Origin: an uncultured Prevotella sp.
GTDB taxonomy: Bacteria; Bacteroidota; Bacteroidia; Bacteroidales; Bacteroidaceae
DNA: 19,078 bases
Assembly: GCA_900546575.1 (NCBI GenBank)
Contig: URDM01000059.1
Span: 1-19,078 of the forward strand
Direction of reading: 5' to 3'
The position numbers and the translations under genes are program-made. This document shows positions 1 through 7,877 of this stretch, one piece after another. Position 1 is the first letter of the stretch. The number at the start of each line of letters is the position of its first letter. The notes below the pieces were generated by a model that did not search any database, had not been told where the DNA came from, and saw nothing but the letters and a program-made list of their open reading frames with translations.

Positions 1-2
1 AA

Positions 3-83
3 CGACTGCCACAACCACTTGAAACTCAAAATAAAAGCATCATTCTGCTATTTCTTGCTTTTTTAGGCGTTATTTTCCTGTAA
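3..83 (+). CDS. 3' end of an upstream membrane-protein gene (partial)
   Basis: An open frame enters from the left edge and ends at TAA 81-83. Its last 26 residues begin RLPQPLETQNKS, a polar stretch, followed by a continuous hydrophobic run to the end (IILLFLAFLGVIFL). This reads as the last transmembrane helix of a membrane protein or a C-terminal anchor. The family cannot be identified from so little sequence. A hairpin covers the stop codon. The next gene encodes glutaminase; in some gut bacteria glutaminase genes lie beside amino-acid antiporters, but nothing here proves that. Short AT-rich frames can look hydrophobic by chance, so this call is tentative. Confidence 0.45.
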   Translation, partial: RLPQPLETQNKSIILLFLAFLGVIFL

Positions 84-92
84 AAAACGCCT
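65..92 (+). terminator. Hairpin over the stop codon of the upstream gene
   Basis: The arms AGGCGTT (65-71) and AACGCCT (86-92) pair perfectly. The stem can extend with TTTT/AAAA across one bulged A, leaving a small loop. The probable upstream stop TAA (81-83) lies inside it. The downstream sequence is T-rich but lacks a clean U-tract, so termination is plausible but not certain. Confidence 0.45.
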
Positions 93-110
93 TGTATAAT
101 ATATTTTTTG

Positions 111-118
111 TATTTTTG
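111..118 (+). promoter_or_regulatory. -7 promoter element upstream of glutaminase
   Basis: TATTTTTG matches the Bacteroidota -7 consensus TAnnTTTG exactly and lies about 50 bases before the glutaminase ATG. A TTG at 92-94 could be the -33 element, but its 16-base spacing is shorter than the usual 19 or so. Confidence 0.5.
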
Positions 119-168
119 CGTCAGTATTACATATAGTATCATACAATATACCCTAAACAACGAAACCT

Positions 169-1083
169 ATGGACTACCAGCCTTTATTGCATAAAATCAG
201 AAAAGAGATAGAAATATACGCTCACGACGGCAAGCAGGCCGACTATATTCCGGCATTGGCAAATGTCAATCCCGACCAGTTCGGACTGTGTCTTCATATG
301 CTCGACGGCCGTACCTATCGCCTTGGTGATTCCGATGTGAAATTCTCCATACAGAGTATAGCTAAGGTGTTTTCGCTTGCCATAGCACTTAGCATTTTGG
401 GCAAGGATCTGTGGAAGCGCATAGGCAAGGAACCTTCGGGCTCGGCTTTTAACTCGCTCGTACAGCTCGAATATGAACACGGCAAACCTCGCAACCCCTT
501 CATCAATGCAGGAGCATTGGTCACAGCTGATGTGCTGCTGTCGCACCTTGAGAATCCTAAGAAGTTCTTTATCGAATTTGTGCGTACCATAGCCGGCAAT
601 CCCGACATTCACTATTCGGAAGCGACGATGCAGTCGGAACTGAGCTGCTGCTATCTCAACGCTTCGATAGCCTATCTGCTGAAGCATCATGGCAATTTGC
701 ACAATGATGTAGACGATGTGCTGCGCCTGTACTGCACCATGTGCTCGGTTGAGATGAGTTGCGAAGACCTTGCCCACGCCTTTATGGCTTTTGCCAAGAG
801 CAACGAACCCTTCTCGCATGCTGGCGTGAACCTCACAGTGTCGAGGGTGAAGCGCATCAATGCTATAATGCAGACGTGCGGATTCTATGATGAGGCTGGC
901 GAGTTTGCCTTCCTTGTCGGACTGCCCGGCAAGAGTGGAGTGGGAGGCGGAATAGTCGCCCTATATCCCTCGCGATACTCCATAGCCGTATGGAGTCCGA
1001 GACTAAACTCAAAGGGTAATTCCATTATGGGTATGAAGGCTTTGGAGTTGTTTACGTCGGAGACGGAGGAGTCTATATTTTAA
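169..1083 (+). CDS. glsA: Glutaminase (serine-dependent beta-lactamase fold)
   Basis: This enzyme hydrolyses L-glutamine to L-glutamate and ammonia in the cytoplasm. The 304-residue length is normal for the bacterial/kidney-type glutaminase family. The catalytic SxxK motif is visible as SIAK (Ser63, Lys66) within SIQSIAKVF. Other family blocks are PRNPFINAGAL (107-117) and the glycine-rich GLPGKSGVGGGI (251-262). The ATG at 169 fits the family N-terminus and no better upstream start exists. A -7 promoter motif lies about 50 bases upstream. The next gene follows after 52 bases with no evident promoter or terminator, so the two may share a transcript. Family glutaminases often support nitrogen supply or acid resistance through ammonia; no acid-resistance partner is visible here. 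Confidence 0.95.
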   Translation: MDYQPLLHKIRKEIEIYAHDGKQADYIPALANVNPDQFGLCLHMLDGRTYRLGDSDVKFSIQSIAKVFSLAIALSILGKDLWKRIGKEPSGSAFNSLVQLEYEHGKPRNPFINAGALVTADVLLSHLENPKKFFIEFVRTIAGNPDIHYSEATMQSELSCCYLNASIAYLLKHHGNLHNDVDDVLRLYCTMCSVEMSCEDLAHAFMAFAKSNEPFSHAGVNLTVSRVKRINAIMQTCGFYDEAGEFAFLVGLPGKSGVGGGIVALYPSRYSIAVWSPRLNSKGNSIMGMKALELFTSETEESIF

Positions 1084-1135
1084 GAATACACACATATATT
1101 ATAATGAATAGCAAACTTAAAACATATATACTATT

Positions 1136-2611
1136 ATGAATTGGAAGAAACTACAGAACGGTTCGGACATAAGGGGTGTTGCCCTTGAAGGAATTGAGGG
1201 TGAGCACGTCAATCTTACCCCCGAAGTGATTGAGACTATAGCCAAGTCGTTTGTGCGCTGGATACGAAACACCATCGGTTGCCAAACGCCCAAGATAGCC
1301 ATAGGTACCGACAGCCGACTCTCGGGCACCGCTATCAAGAACGCATTCATCAAGGGTGCCGTGGAAGCAGGAGCCGACATCATAGACTGCTCGTTGGCTT
1401 CTACTCCTGCCATGTTCATGACTACCGTGAACGATGATGTGCAGGCTACAGCCTCGGTAATGGTGACAGCAAGCCACCTGCCATACAATCGCAATGGACT
1501 GAAATTCTTCACTCCTAAGGGTGGACTCGACAACCGTGATATTGCCGATATTCTTGACATAGCCGAGCGAGGCGACTATGCCTACGACGGAGCTGCTGGG
1601 CACTTAGCCACACTTGACTTCATGACAATATACTCGAGCCACATTGCTGACTATATCTGTCAGGGCGTGCATGCCGACGACTATGAACATCCGCTTAAGG
1701 GAATGCACATAGTGGTGGATGCAGGCAACGGCGGCGGAGGATTCTTCGAACGTATATTGAGCCAGCTGGGAGCCGACACCAAAGGTAGTCAGTTCCTCGA
1801 TCCCGACGGACGATTCCCCAATCATATACCCAATCCTGAGAATGCCGAGGCAATGGGTTCGGTTTGCCGTGCCGTAGCTGATAGCGATGCCGACCTCGGA
1901 GTGATATTCGACACCGACGTTGACCGCTCTGCCATAATAGGCCGCAATGGCGAGCCTATAAACCGCAATGCGCTCATAGCGCTTATAGCTTCAGTCATAC
2001 TTGAGGAGCATCCGCATAGTACCATTGTTACCGACTCAGTCACGTCCGACGGACTTGCCGACTTTATCAGCCGTAAGGGAGGACGCCACCATCGCTATCG
2101 TCGTGGCTATAAGAACGTAATCAACGAGGGTATACGCCTCAACGAGGCTGGTGAGGAGTGCTGGCTTGCAATAGAGACTTCGGGGCATGCTGCCTTGCGC
2201 GAGAACTACTTCCTCGACGATGGTGCCTATCTGGCTGCCAAGCTGATAGTGTATGCTGCCAAACTCTTCCGTGAGGGCCGTCAGGTGCATGAGGCAATAG
2301 CCTCACTTAAGCAACCACTGGAGAGTAAAGAGATAAGAATAAAGCTTACTGACCCCGACTTCAAGGCTTATGGTGCTGCCAAGCTCGAGGAAGCGAAGTC
2401 AAAGGCTGCTACTATGCCAGGATGGAATATAGTAGAACCTAACTACGAGGGTTTGCGTGTAAGCTGTACCAATGCCGACGAAGACGGATGGTGGCTGCTG
2501 CGTATGTCGCTACACGACCCTGTCATGCCTCTCAACATAGAGAGTAATGTGGAGGGTGGTGTGGCTGCCATAGAGCGAAAACTTCGTGAATTAGGAGTTT
2601 TGTTGAATTAG
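1136..2611 (+). CDS. Alpha-D-phosphohexomutase (phosphoglucomutase/phosphomannomutase family)
   Basis: The 491-residue protein has the four-domain phosphohexomutase layout and should interconvert hexose 1- and 6-phosphates in the cytoplasm, feeding nucleotide-sugar synthesis. The phosphoserine loop is TASHLP (111-116, catalytic Ser113). The metal loop is DTDVDR (259-264) and the sugar-binding loop is ETSGH (347-351). The last loop, around RVSCTNADEDGWW (441 onwards), differs from the RPSGTEP type of classical enzymes but resembles a bacterial and plant subfamily. Substrate preference (glucose, mannose or another hexose) cannot be read from sequence, so no symbol is given. The gene is probably co-transcribed with glutaminase and converges on the FHA gene, with two hairpins between them. 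Confidence 0.9.
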   Translation: MNWKKLQNGSDIRGVALEGIEGEHVNLTPEVIETIAKSFVRWIRNTIGCQTPKIAIGTDSRLSGTAIKNAFIKGAVEAGADIIDCSLASTPAMFMTTVNDDVQATASVMVTASHLPYNRNGLKFFTPKGGLDNRDIADILDIAERGDYAYDGAAGHLATLDFMTIYSSHIADYICQGVHADDYEHPLKGMHIVVDAGNGGGGFFERILSQLGADTKGSQFLDPDGRFPNHIPNPENAEAMGSVCRAVADSDADLGVIFDTDVDRSAIIGRNGEPINRNALIALIASVILEEHPHSTIVTDSVTSDGLADFISRKGGRHHRYRRGYKNVINEGIRLNEAGEECWLAIETSGHAALRENYFLDDGAYLAAKLIVYAAKLFREGRQVHEAIASLKQPLESKEIRIKLTDPDFKAYGAAKLEEAKSKAATMPGWNIVEPNYEGLRVSCTNADEDGWWLLRMSLHDPVMPLNIESNVEGGVAAIERKLRELGVLLN

Positions 2612-2628
2612 GAATATTGAGTCTTGAG

Positions 2629-2682
2629 TTTTGATTTTTGTATTGTTCTCGGTCTCAGCTGAGAACAGTACAAAAATCAAAA
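2629..2682. terminator. 22-bp stem-loop between convergent genes
   Basis: The arms 2629-2650 and 2661-2682 form a 22-bp stem with a single G-U pair and a 10-base loop. The inner part, TCTCAGCTGAGA, is itself palindromic. The position just past the mutase stop and after the FHA stop suggests transcript termination or 3'-end protection for both genes. Neither strand has a U-tract directly after the stem. It could instead be a dispersed palindromic repeat, because part of it recurs near 12728-12742. Confidence 0.5.
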
Positions 2683-2693
2683 AAAATATCATT

Positions 2694-2726
2694 CATCATT
2701 CTGCATTTGGCGCATGCAGAATGATG
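2694..2726 (-). terminator. Hairpin spanning the stop codon of the FHA gene
   Basis: A perfect 13-bp inverted repeat (2694-2706 with 2714-2726, seven-base loop) contains the last codons and the TGA of the FHA gene. On the minus strand it is followed, seven bases later, by T8-GA-T5. That resembles an intrinsic terminator with a displaced U-tract. The stem bases are coding, so the gene's last residues are constrained by the RNA fold. Confidence 0.55.
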
Positions 2727-3223
2727 CTTGTTGCACCTATGGTGAAGAGGGTTCCATCCTCAATGCGTCTTTGTTCGCGGTCACCGAGTATAACGTTGTC
2801 TACGAATGTGCCGGTGTAGCTTGGACCGTCCTTGAGGATATATTTCAGACTGCCGTTCTTGTCGCGGCTGACGGTTATGGTGCAATGGTTGATGTCGATG
2901 CTCGGGTCGTTGGTCTCGATAGCGCAGTTCACTCCGCTGTTCTTCATGTAGCGTCCGATGGTGTTGACACCCATTTGCAGGGGAATTACCTGCTTGTAGT
3001 GGAACACGTTCTCGATGACCGTGATATAGCCGTATTCGTTGCCATCGGCGTTCTCTTCGGGCGTGTCCTCCTTCTGTGTCTTGCGCAGTTTGGAAACGCC
3101 TATGCGTATGCCGAACTGCTTGCCGCATTGTGGGCATTGGAACACAAGCGACTGTCCGTCGGTATATTTCTTCTCGTCGAATGTGATGTAGTTGTCACAT
3201 TTCGGGCATCTTACTCTTTTCAT
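2696..3223 (-). CDS. Zinc-ribbon and FHA-domain protein
   Basis: The 175-residue, probably cytoplasmic protein has two parts. Residues 1-42 form an MJ0042-like zinc ribbon with CPKC (Cys6, Cys9) and CPQC (Cys30, Cys33). Residues about 66-171 form a forkhead-associated domain, a phosphothreonine-peptide binder in most families. The FHA arginine is present (IGR, Arg91), as is His113, but Asp110 replaces the usual serine of the SRxH motif and GTFVDN stands where NGTxVN is usual. It may therefore bind an atypical or unphosphorylated partner. The ATG abuts the TAA of the SPOR gene with no spacer (TAAATG), so translation is probably coupled and the two products may work together. The partner and function are unknown. 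Confidence 0.85.
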   Translation of the reverse strand: MKRVRCPKCDNYITFDEKKYTDGQSLVFQCPQCGKQFGIRIGVSKLRKTQKEDTPEENADGNEYGYITVIENVFHYKQVIPLQMGVNTIGRYMKNSGVNCAIETNDPSIDINHCTITVSRDKNGSLKYILKDGPSYTGTFVDNVILGDREQRRIEDGTLFTIGATSIILHAPNAE

Positions 3224-4294
3224 TTATTGTTTGTCGTTCTGTTTTATTTCTGTTATCCAGCTGTCGGCAAATGAGCTGTCGGCCTTGAGTTGGCTTAAGG
3301 CGCTGTTGGCTTCGGCACGGCTGGCGAATTTCTTGTATATCACTTTGGTAAATCCGTTGTGGCGGCATACGCTTGCCTCGGTCATGCCCTGCTGGTGGAG
3401 CTTGCTTACGTACTGCTGGGCGTTCTTTATCGACACGCGGCTTGCGAGTACTATAGTATAATAGGGTAGGGCGTCTGACTCGTCGGCTTGCTCATTGGCT
3501 TTGGCTTGGGCTGCATCGTCAGAGGCCACGAGACTTTCGGGCTTGCCACTTGTCATTTCTTTGGGCATTATCTCATAGAGCCATTTGGCGTCGATGGCGC
3601 TTTGGCTGGTTGTTCCGGTGCTTGCATCGCCCAGTCGTGAGGGGATGGAGAGCATTACGAACAGCACTATGCATGCGGCTGCCATGTGGCGTAGCATCTT
3701 GACTGGGATGTTTAGCGATAAGGTCTGCTGTTCTGTCTCTTCCTCCTCGTTATGCATGGGTGAAGGGGCTGCTTTGGCAATATGGCTGTAGGCAGCGAAT
3801 GGTGATGGCTCTGTCTTGCGGATGTCGTCAGCTGAGGCGACAGAAGTGCTTTCAGATGCCGATTCTGTGGCAGGTAGGGTGTCGAACTCGAATGCCTGGA
3901 ATCCGTAAGTGGCAGGTGTTGTTATGCCCGTGTCGTTGGGTATGAAGTCGTATTCACCATTCTCTAATGCATAGAGCCGTCCGATGCCGCACAGCTCGTA
4001 GCCACCATCCTCGCTCAATATCATCTGGCGGAATTCGTCCACTTCGCTTTCTATGCGTTTAAGGGCTTCAGGATAGCTCAAGTCATAGCAGCTGACATAG
4101 TCCTGCGCCAGAACTGAGTCGTTCATCGTGAGTCGGGGATTGAACCCTACAGTCCTTGTTGGAGGCAGGAAAATATGGTTCTTCTCGTCGTATGACGCGG
4201 CTATATGGTGTGCCATAAAGCCTCCGAATCCAGGGACGATGACGCAGTCGTTGTCCAACAGCAATTTAGCTATATGTCTTTCCAATTCTGTCAT
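3224..4294 (-). CDS. Membrane protein with N-terminal HU-CCDC81-like region and periplasmic SPOR domain
   Basis: The 356-residue protein starts with a Bacteroidota HU-CCDC81-type region (about 1-135; blocks NDCVIVPGFGGF at 15-26 and TVGFNPRL at 48-55). A low-complexity linker follows, then one transmembrane segment at about 203-217 (MAAACIVLFVML) and a SPOR domain at about 277-350. The predicted topology puts the HU-like part in the cytoplasm and SPOR in the periplasm. SPOR domains bind peptidoglycan stripped of stem peptides at division sites. The HU-like clade has been proposed to link the envelope with chromosome or partition functions. It is the first gene of a two-gene operon with the FHA gene, driven by a near-ideal promoter at 4324-4354. 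The domain calls rest on recognised sequence blocks, not a profile search. Confidence 0.85.
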   Translation of the reverse strand: MTELERHIAKLLLDNDCVIVPGFGGFMAHHIAASYDEKNHIFLPPTRTVGFNPRLTMNDSVLAQDYVSCYDLSYPEALKRIESEVDEFRQMILSEDGGYELCGIGRLYALENGEYDFIPNDTGITTPATYGFQAFEFDTLPATESASESTSVASADDIRKTEPSPFAAYSHIAKAAPSPMHNEEEETEQQTLSLNIPVKMLRHMAAACIVLFVMLSIPSRLGDASTGTTSQSAIDAKWLYEIMPKEMTSGKPESLVASDDAAQAKANEQADESDALPYYTIVLASRVSIKNAQQYVSKLHQQGMTEASVCRHNGFTKVIYKKFASRAEANSALSQLKADSSFADSWITEIKQNDKQ

Positions 4295-4323
4295 AATACG
4301 TTGGCTGATTTTATTTCAAAGTA

Positions 4324-4354
4324 CAAAAATACAAAGAATTAATCGTAAAGCAAA
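4324..4354 (-). promoter_or_regulatory. Promoter of the SPOR/FHA operon
   Basis: On the minus strand TTTG (4354-4351), 19 bases and TATTTTTG (4331-4324) reproduce the Bacteroidota TTTG-N19-TAnnTTTG promoter exactly. Transcription would begin near 4317, giving a leader of roughly 20 bases before the ATG at 4294. Confidence 0.75.
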
Positions 4355-4433
4355 AAATAAAGCCATAAAGTTGACCGGATTGTATTAATTATGTGGGTTA
4401 GTGTGTCTTTGTGTATCGTTTATTGCTAATTTT

Positions 4434-4457
4434 TATTAACTGTTCGATAGGTTAATA
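4434..4457. promoter_or_regulatory. Inverted repeat near the DUF2723 promoter, possible operator
   Basis: TATTAAC (4434-4440) and GTTAATA (4451-4457) are perfect 7-bp inverted arms separated by 10 bases. They lie just upstream of the -7 element at 4477 and over the expected -33 position. The spacing fits a dimeric regulator, but the region is AT-rich and chance is possible. Confidence 0.3.
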
Positions 4458-4476
4458 CGTTGTGGCAAAAAAATAG

Positions 4477-4484
4477 TATCTTTG
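4477..4484 (+). promoter_or_regulatory. -7 promoter element upstream of the DUF2723 gene
   Basis: TATCTTTG matches TAnnTTTG exactly, 60 bases before the ATG. No clear -33 TTTG is found at the standard spacing. The leader is AT-rich and has no Shine-Dalgarno sequence. Confidence 0.6.
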
Positions 4485-4544
4485 CATCTTAAAATACGAT
4501 TGTAGTGATAATACACGTTTAATTTTTATATTTCTCATTATTAA

Positions 4545-7500
4545 ATGAAACAGTACAAATTAGTGAACAATGTATTGGGGTGGCTTACCTTTCTGGTGGC
4601 TGCTTTCGTATATTGCTCGACGATTGAACCGACAGCCAGCTTCTGGGACTGTCCCGAGTTCATTACAACCGGCTACAAGCTGGAAGTAGGTCATCCGCCT
4701 GGAGCTCCTTTCTTTATGCTCACGGCAAATCTCCTCTCGCAGTTTGCAAGCGACCCCACGCAGGTGGCAAAGATGGTGAATACGATGAGTGCGTTGCTAA
4801 GTGCGACGACCATATTGTTCCTGTTCTGGAGTATTACGCATCTGGCACGCAAGCTGATATTGAAGGACTGGAGCGAGATGACAATGGGCAAACTTATTGC
4901 CATTGAGGCTTCGGGACTTGTGGGCGCTCTTATCTATACCTTCTCCGACACGTTCTGGTTTTCGGCTGTGGAGGGTGAGGTTTACGCCTATTCTTCGGCT
5001 TTTACCGCCATCGTGTTCTGGCTTATTCTCAAATGGGAAGACCATGCCGACGAACCTCATAGCGACCGTTGGCTTGTGCTCATAGCCTACATGACGGGTT
5101 TGTCAATTGGCGTTCACCTCCTGAACCTGCTATGCATTCCTGCCATCGTGCTGGTGTATTGCTACCGTCGCTATCCGCACATCGAGCTGAAAGGTTCGTT
5201 GCTGGCTCTGCTCGCATCGTTTGTCATCGTGGCAGGCGTGCTGTATGGTGTAGTGCCTGGTATCATTACTGTAGCCGGATGGTTTGAGCTGCTGTTTGTC
5301 AATCAGTTAGGCTGTCCGTTTAATACAGGCGAGATTGTCTATATCATCCTGCTTGTAGCCATCGTTATATGGGCTATATATGAGTCATATACCGACCGCA
5401 ACTTCAAGCGTCAGAACCTCTCGTTTGTACTTTCTGTAGGTATGTTGGGTGTGCCGTTCCGCGGAATGGGATGGGGCGCTGCCATCGTTGGCATCATCAT
5501 CCTTGCTGCCATCTACTTCGGACTGAACTATCGCAAGAAGACAGACAAGCAGCTCGTGCCCGTAGTGTCGGCTCGCTTCAAGAATACAGCCCTACTGTGC
5601 ATGCTTATGCTTATGATCGGTTATTCAAGCTATGCTGTTATCGTGATTCGTTCGGCTGCCAATCCGCCTATGGACCAGAACTCGCCCGAAGATGTGTTCA
5701 CGCTCGGTTCGTATCTGAGTCGTGACCAGTATGGCGACTCTCCGTTGCTTTATGGTCAGGCATACACCTCGCAGGTGGCTTTTGACGTTGACGGCAACAT
5801 GTGCATTCCCAAGCGTAAGGAAGGTGCTGCCATATGGCAACGCAAGGAGAAGGCTTCTGACACAGAGAAGGACTCTTACTTCGTAGTATCACACAAGGAC
5901 AAGCTCGTTTACGCTCAGAACATGCTGTTCCCACGTATGCATTCGTCGGCTCACGCTCAGGCTTATGAGAGCTGGCTGGGTGGCGTTACGGGTACTAACG
6001 TGCCCTACGACCGCTGTGGCGAGCAGGTGACCGTGAAGATGCCTACACAATGGGACAACATACGATTCTTCCTCTCTTACCAATGCAACTTCATGTACTG
6101 GCGCTACTTCATGTGGAACTTTGCCGGACGACAGAACGACTTGCAGGGTAGTGGAGAACCCGAGCACGGCAACTGGATAACGGGCATCTCGTTTATCGAC
6201 AACTGGATGCTTGGCGACCAGAGCAAGCTGCCGCAGGAGCTGAAGGACAACAAGGGACACAACGTGTTCTACTGTCTGCCGTTGCTGCTGGGTCTTATAG
6301 GACTGTTTTGGCAGGCTTGGCGCGGACAACGTGGCATACGCCAGTTCTGGGTGGTATTCTTCCTCTTCTTCATGACTGGTCTTGCCATCGTGCTCTATCT
6401 TAACCAGACTCCGCAGCAGCCTCGTGAGCGCGACTATGCCTATGCCGGTTCGTTCTATGCATACGCTATATGGTGTGGTCTTGGTGTGCTGGCTCTCTAC
6501 GATATGCTCAAGAAGAAGCTCAAGACCAATGATGTGGCTCTTGCCAGCGTGCTTGGTGTAGCCTGTCTGCTCGTGCCGATACAGATGGCTTCGCAGACTT
6601 GGGACGATCACGACCGCAGCGGACGCTACACATGCCGCGACTTCGGACAGAACTATCTGATGACGCTCCAGGACAAGGGCAACCCGATTATCTTCACCAA
6701 TGGCGACAACGACACGTTCCCATTGTGGTATAATCAGGAGACCGAAGGATTCCGTACCGACGCACGTGTGTGCAACCTCTCTTATCTGCAGACCGACTGG
6801 TATATCGACCAGATGAAGCGCCCGGCTTACGATTCGCCTTCTGTGCCTATCACATGGCCGCGTCTCGATTTCTGCTCGGGCACCAACGACTATATTCAGG
6901 TAGACCCGTCGCTCAAGCAGCAGATAATGGATTTCTACAAGGAACATCCAGCTGAGGCTCGCGCTCAGTTTGGCGACCAGCCGTTTGAGGTGAAGAACGT
7001 CATGAAGTACTGGGTGCGCACCAAGAACAGCGACATGCACGTAATACCGACCGACACTCTCTATCTGACCATCGATAAAGAGGCTGTGAAGAAGAGTGGA
7101 ATGATGATGGCAAGCGACACCATACCCGACCGTATGGTCATCTCGCTCGCAGGCAAGCGCGCTCTGTACAAGAACGACCTCATGATGCTTGAGATGCTCG
7201 CACAATGCAACTGGACACGTCCGTTGTATGTTGCCGCAACTGTTGGTTCGGACAACTATATGAATCTTGGCGACAACTTCGTACAGGAGGGTCTGGCTTA
7301 CCGCATCACTCCGTTCACAACCAACAAGCCAGGTGCAAAGAACTTCGATACCGAGAAGACATATAATAATGTGATGAACCGATTTAAGTTCGGAGGACTG
7401 GACAAGAAGGGACTCTATATTGACGAGACCATAATGCGTATGTGCTACACCCATCGCAATCTCTTTGCACAGCTGGCTCTCGCACTCATTCGGGAGGGCA

Positions 7501-7877
7501 AGAACGACAAGGCTCTGAAGGTGCTGCGCAAGGCGGAGAAGTCAATACCCGAATACAATGTGCCCAACACATTCGTTTCAGGTTCGGCTGACCTGGCACG
7601 TGCCTACGCCATTATAGGATGCAAGGCTGATGCAGCCCGTATCCTGCGCCAGGTATGGAACAACGCCAGGCAGTATGCCGACTACTATGTATCGCAGGAA
7701 GGCTCGCGCTTCGACATGTGTCAGACAGATGTGATGCGCCAGCTCTATTACATGCAGGGTATTTCAGACATTGCCCAGCTCGTGGACACCAAGATGGCAA
7801 ACGAATGGCTCAAGGCAGCCAATGCCATCTATGCCGTCTATCAGGCCAAGGGCGGACAACCTTTTGAATCGCGATGA
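4545..7877 (+). CDS. DUF2723 (TMEM260-like) multi-pass membrane protein, putative glycosyltransferase
   Basis: The 1110-residue protein starts with a transmembrane helix (about 11-25), followed by the family's most conserved block: WDCPEF (34-39) and LEVGHPPGAPFF (46-57). Acidic residues in this first external loop are typical of GT-C lipid-linked sugar transferases. Many hydrophobic helices follow to about residue 690, with PRERDYAYAGSF at about 626-637. A soluble region contains NGDNDTFPLWY (from 719), and helical TPR-like repeats occupy about 972-1045. Human TMEM260, of the same family, is a protein O-mannosyltransferase; the bacterial sugar donor and acceptor are unknown. The stop overlaps the start of the deacetylase gene by four bases (ATGA), implying coupled translation. 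The family call is firm; enzymatic function is inferred. Confidence 0.88.
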   Translation: MKQYKLVNNVLGWLTFLVAAFVYCSTIEPTASFWDCPEFITTGYKLEVGHPPGAPFFMLTANLLSQFASDPTQVAKMVNTMSALLSATTILFLFWSITHLARKLILKDWSEMTMGKLIAIEASGLVGALIYTFSDTFWFSAVEGEVYAYSSAFTAIVFWLILKWEDHADEPHSDRWLVLIAYMTGLSIGVHLLNLLCIPAIVLVYCYRRYPHIELKGSLLALLASFVIVAGVLYGVVPGIITVAGWFELLFVNQLGCPFNTGEIVYIILLVAIVIWAIYESYTDRNFKRQNLSFVLSVGMLGVPFRGMGWGAAIVGIIILAAIYFGLNYRKKTDKQLVPVVSARFKNTALLCMLMLMIGYSSYAVIVIRSAANPPMDQNSPEDVFTLGSYLSRDQYGDSPLLYGQAYTSQVAFDVDGNMCIPKRKEGAAIWQRKEKASDTEKDSYFVVSHKDKLVYAQNMLFPRMHSSAHAQAYESWLGGVTGTNVPYDRCGEQVTVKMPTQWDNIRFFLSYQCNFMYWRYFMWNFAGRQNDLQGSGEPEHGNWITGISFIDNWMLGDQSKLPQELKDNKGHNVFYCLPLLLGLIGLFWQAWRGQRGIRQFWVVFFLFFMTGLAIVLYLNQTPQQPRERDYAYAGSFYAYAIWCGLGVLALYDMLKKKLKTNDVALASVLGVACLLVPIQMASQTWDDHDRSGRYTCRDFGQNYLMTLQDKGNPIIFTNGDNDTFPLWYNQETEGFRTDARVCNLSYLQTDWYIDQMKRPAYDSPSVPITWPRLDFCSGTNDYIQVDPSLKQQIMDFYKEHPAEARAQFGDQPFEVKNVMKYWVRTKNSDMHVIPTDTLYLTIDKEAVKKSGMMMASDTIPDRMVISLAGKRALYKNDLMMLEMLAQCNWTRPLYVAATVGSDNYMNLGDNFVQEGLAYRITPFTTNKPGAKNFDTEKTYNNVMNRFKFGGLDKKGLYIDETIMRMCYTHRNLFAQLALALIREGKNDKALKVLRKAEKSIPEYNVPNTFVSGSADLARAYAIIGCKADAARILRQVWNNARQYADYYVSQEGSRFDMCQTDVMRQLYYMQGISDIAQLVDTKMANEWLKAANAIYAVYQAKGGQPFESR

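Noticed and set aside
184..819. A 211-codon minus-strand frame opposite glutaminase
   Set aside because: It has no family motif and overlaps a gene with clear catalytic motifs.
2714..3274. A 186-codon plus-strand frame with hydrophobic residues opposite the FHA gene
   Set aside because: The FHA/zinc-ribbon frame on the other strand has cysteine pairs and domain motifs, a coupled start and its own promoter.
5889..7454. A 521-codon open frame on the minus strand inside the DUF2723 gene
   Set aside because: It lies wholly antisense to a strongly conserved gene, has no recognisable domain and no promoter motif. Long antisense frames are expected from the codon bias of the sense gene.
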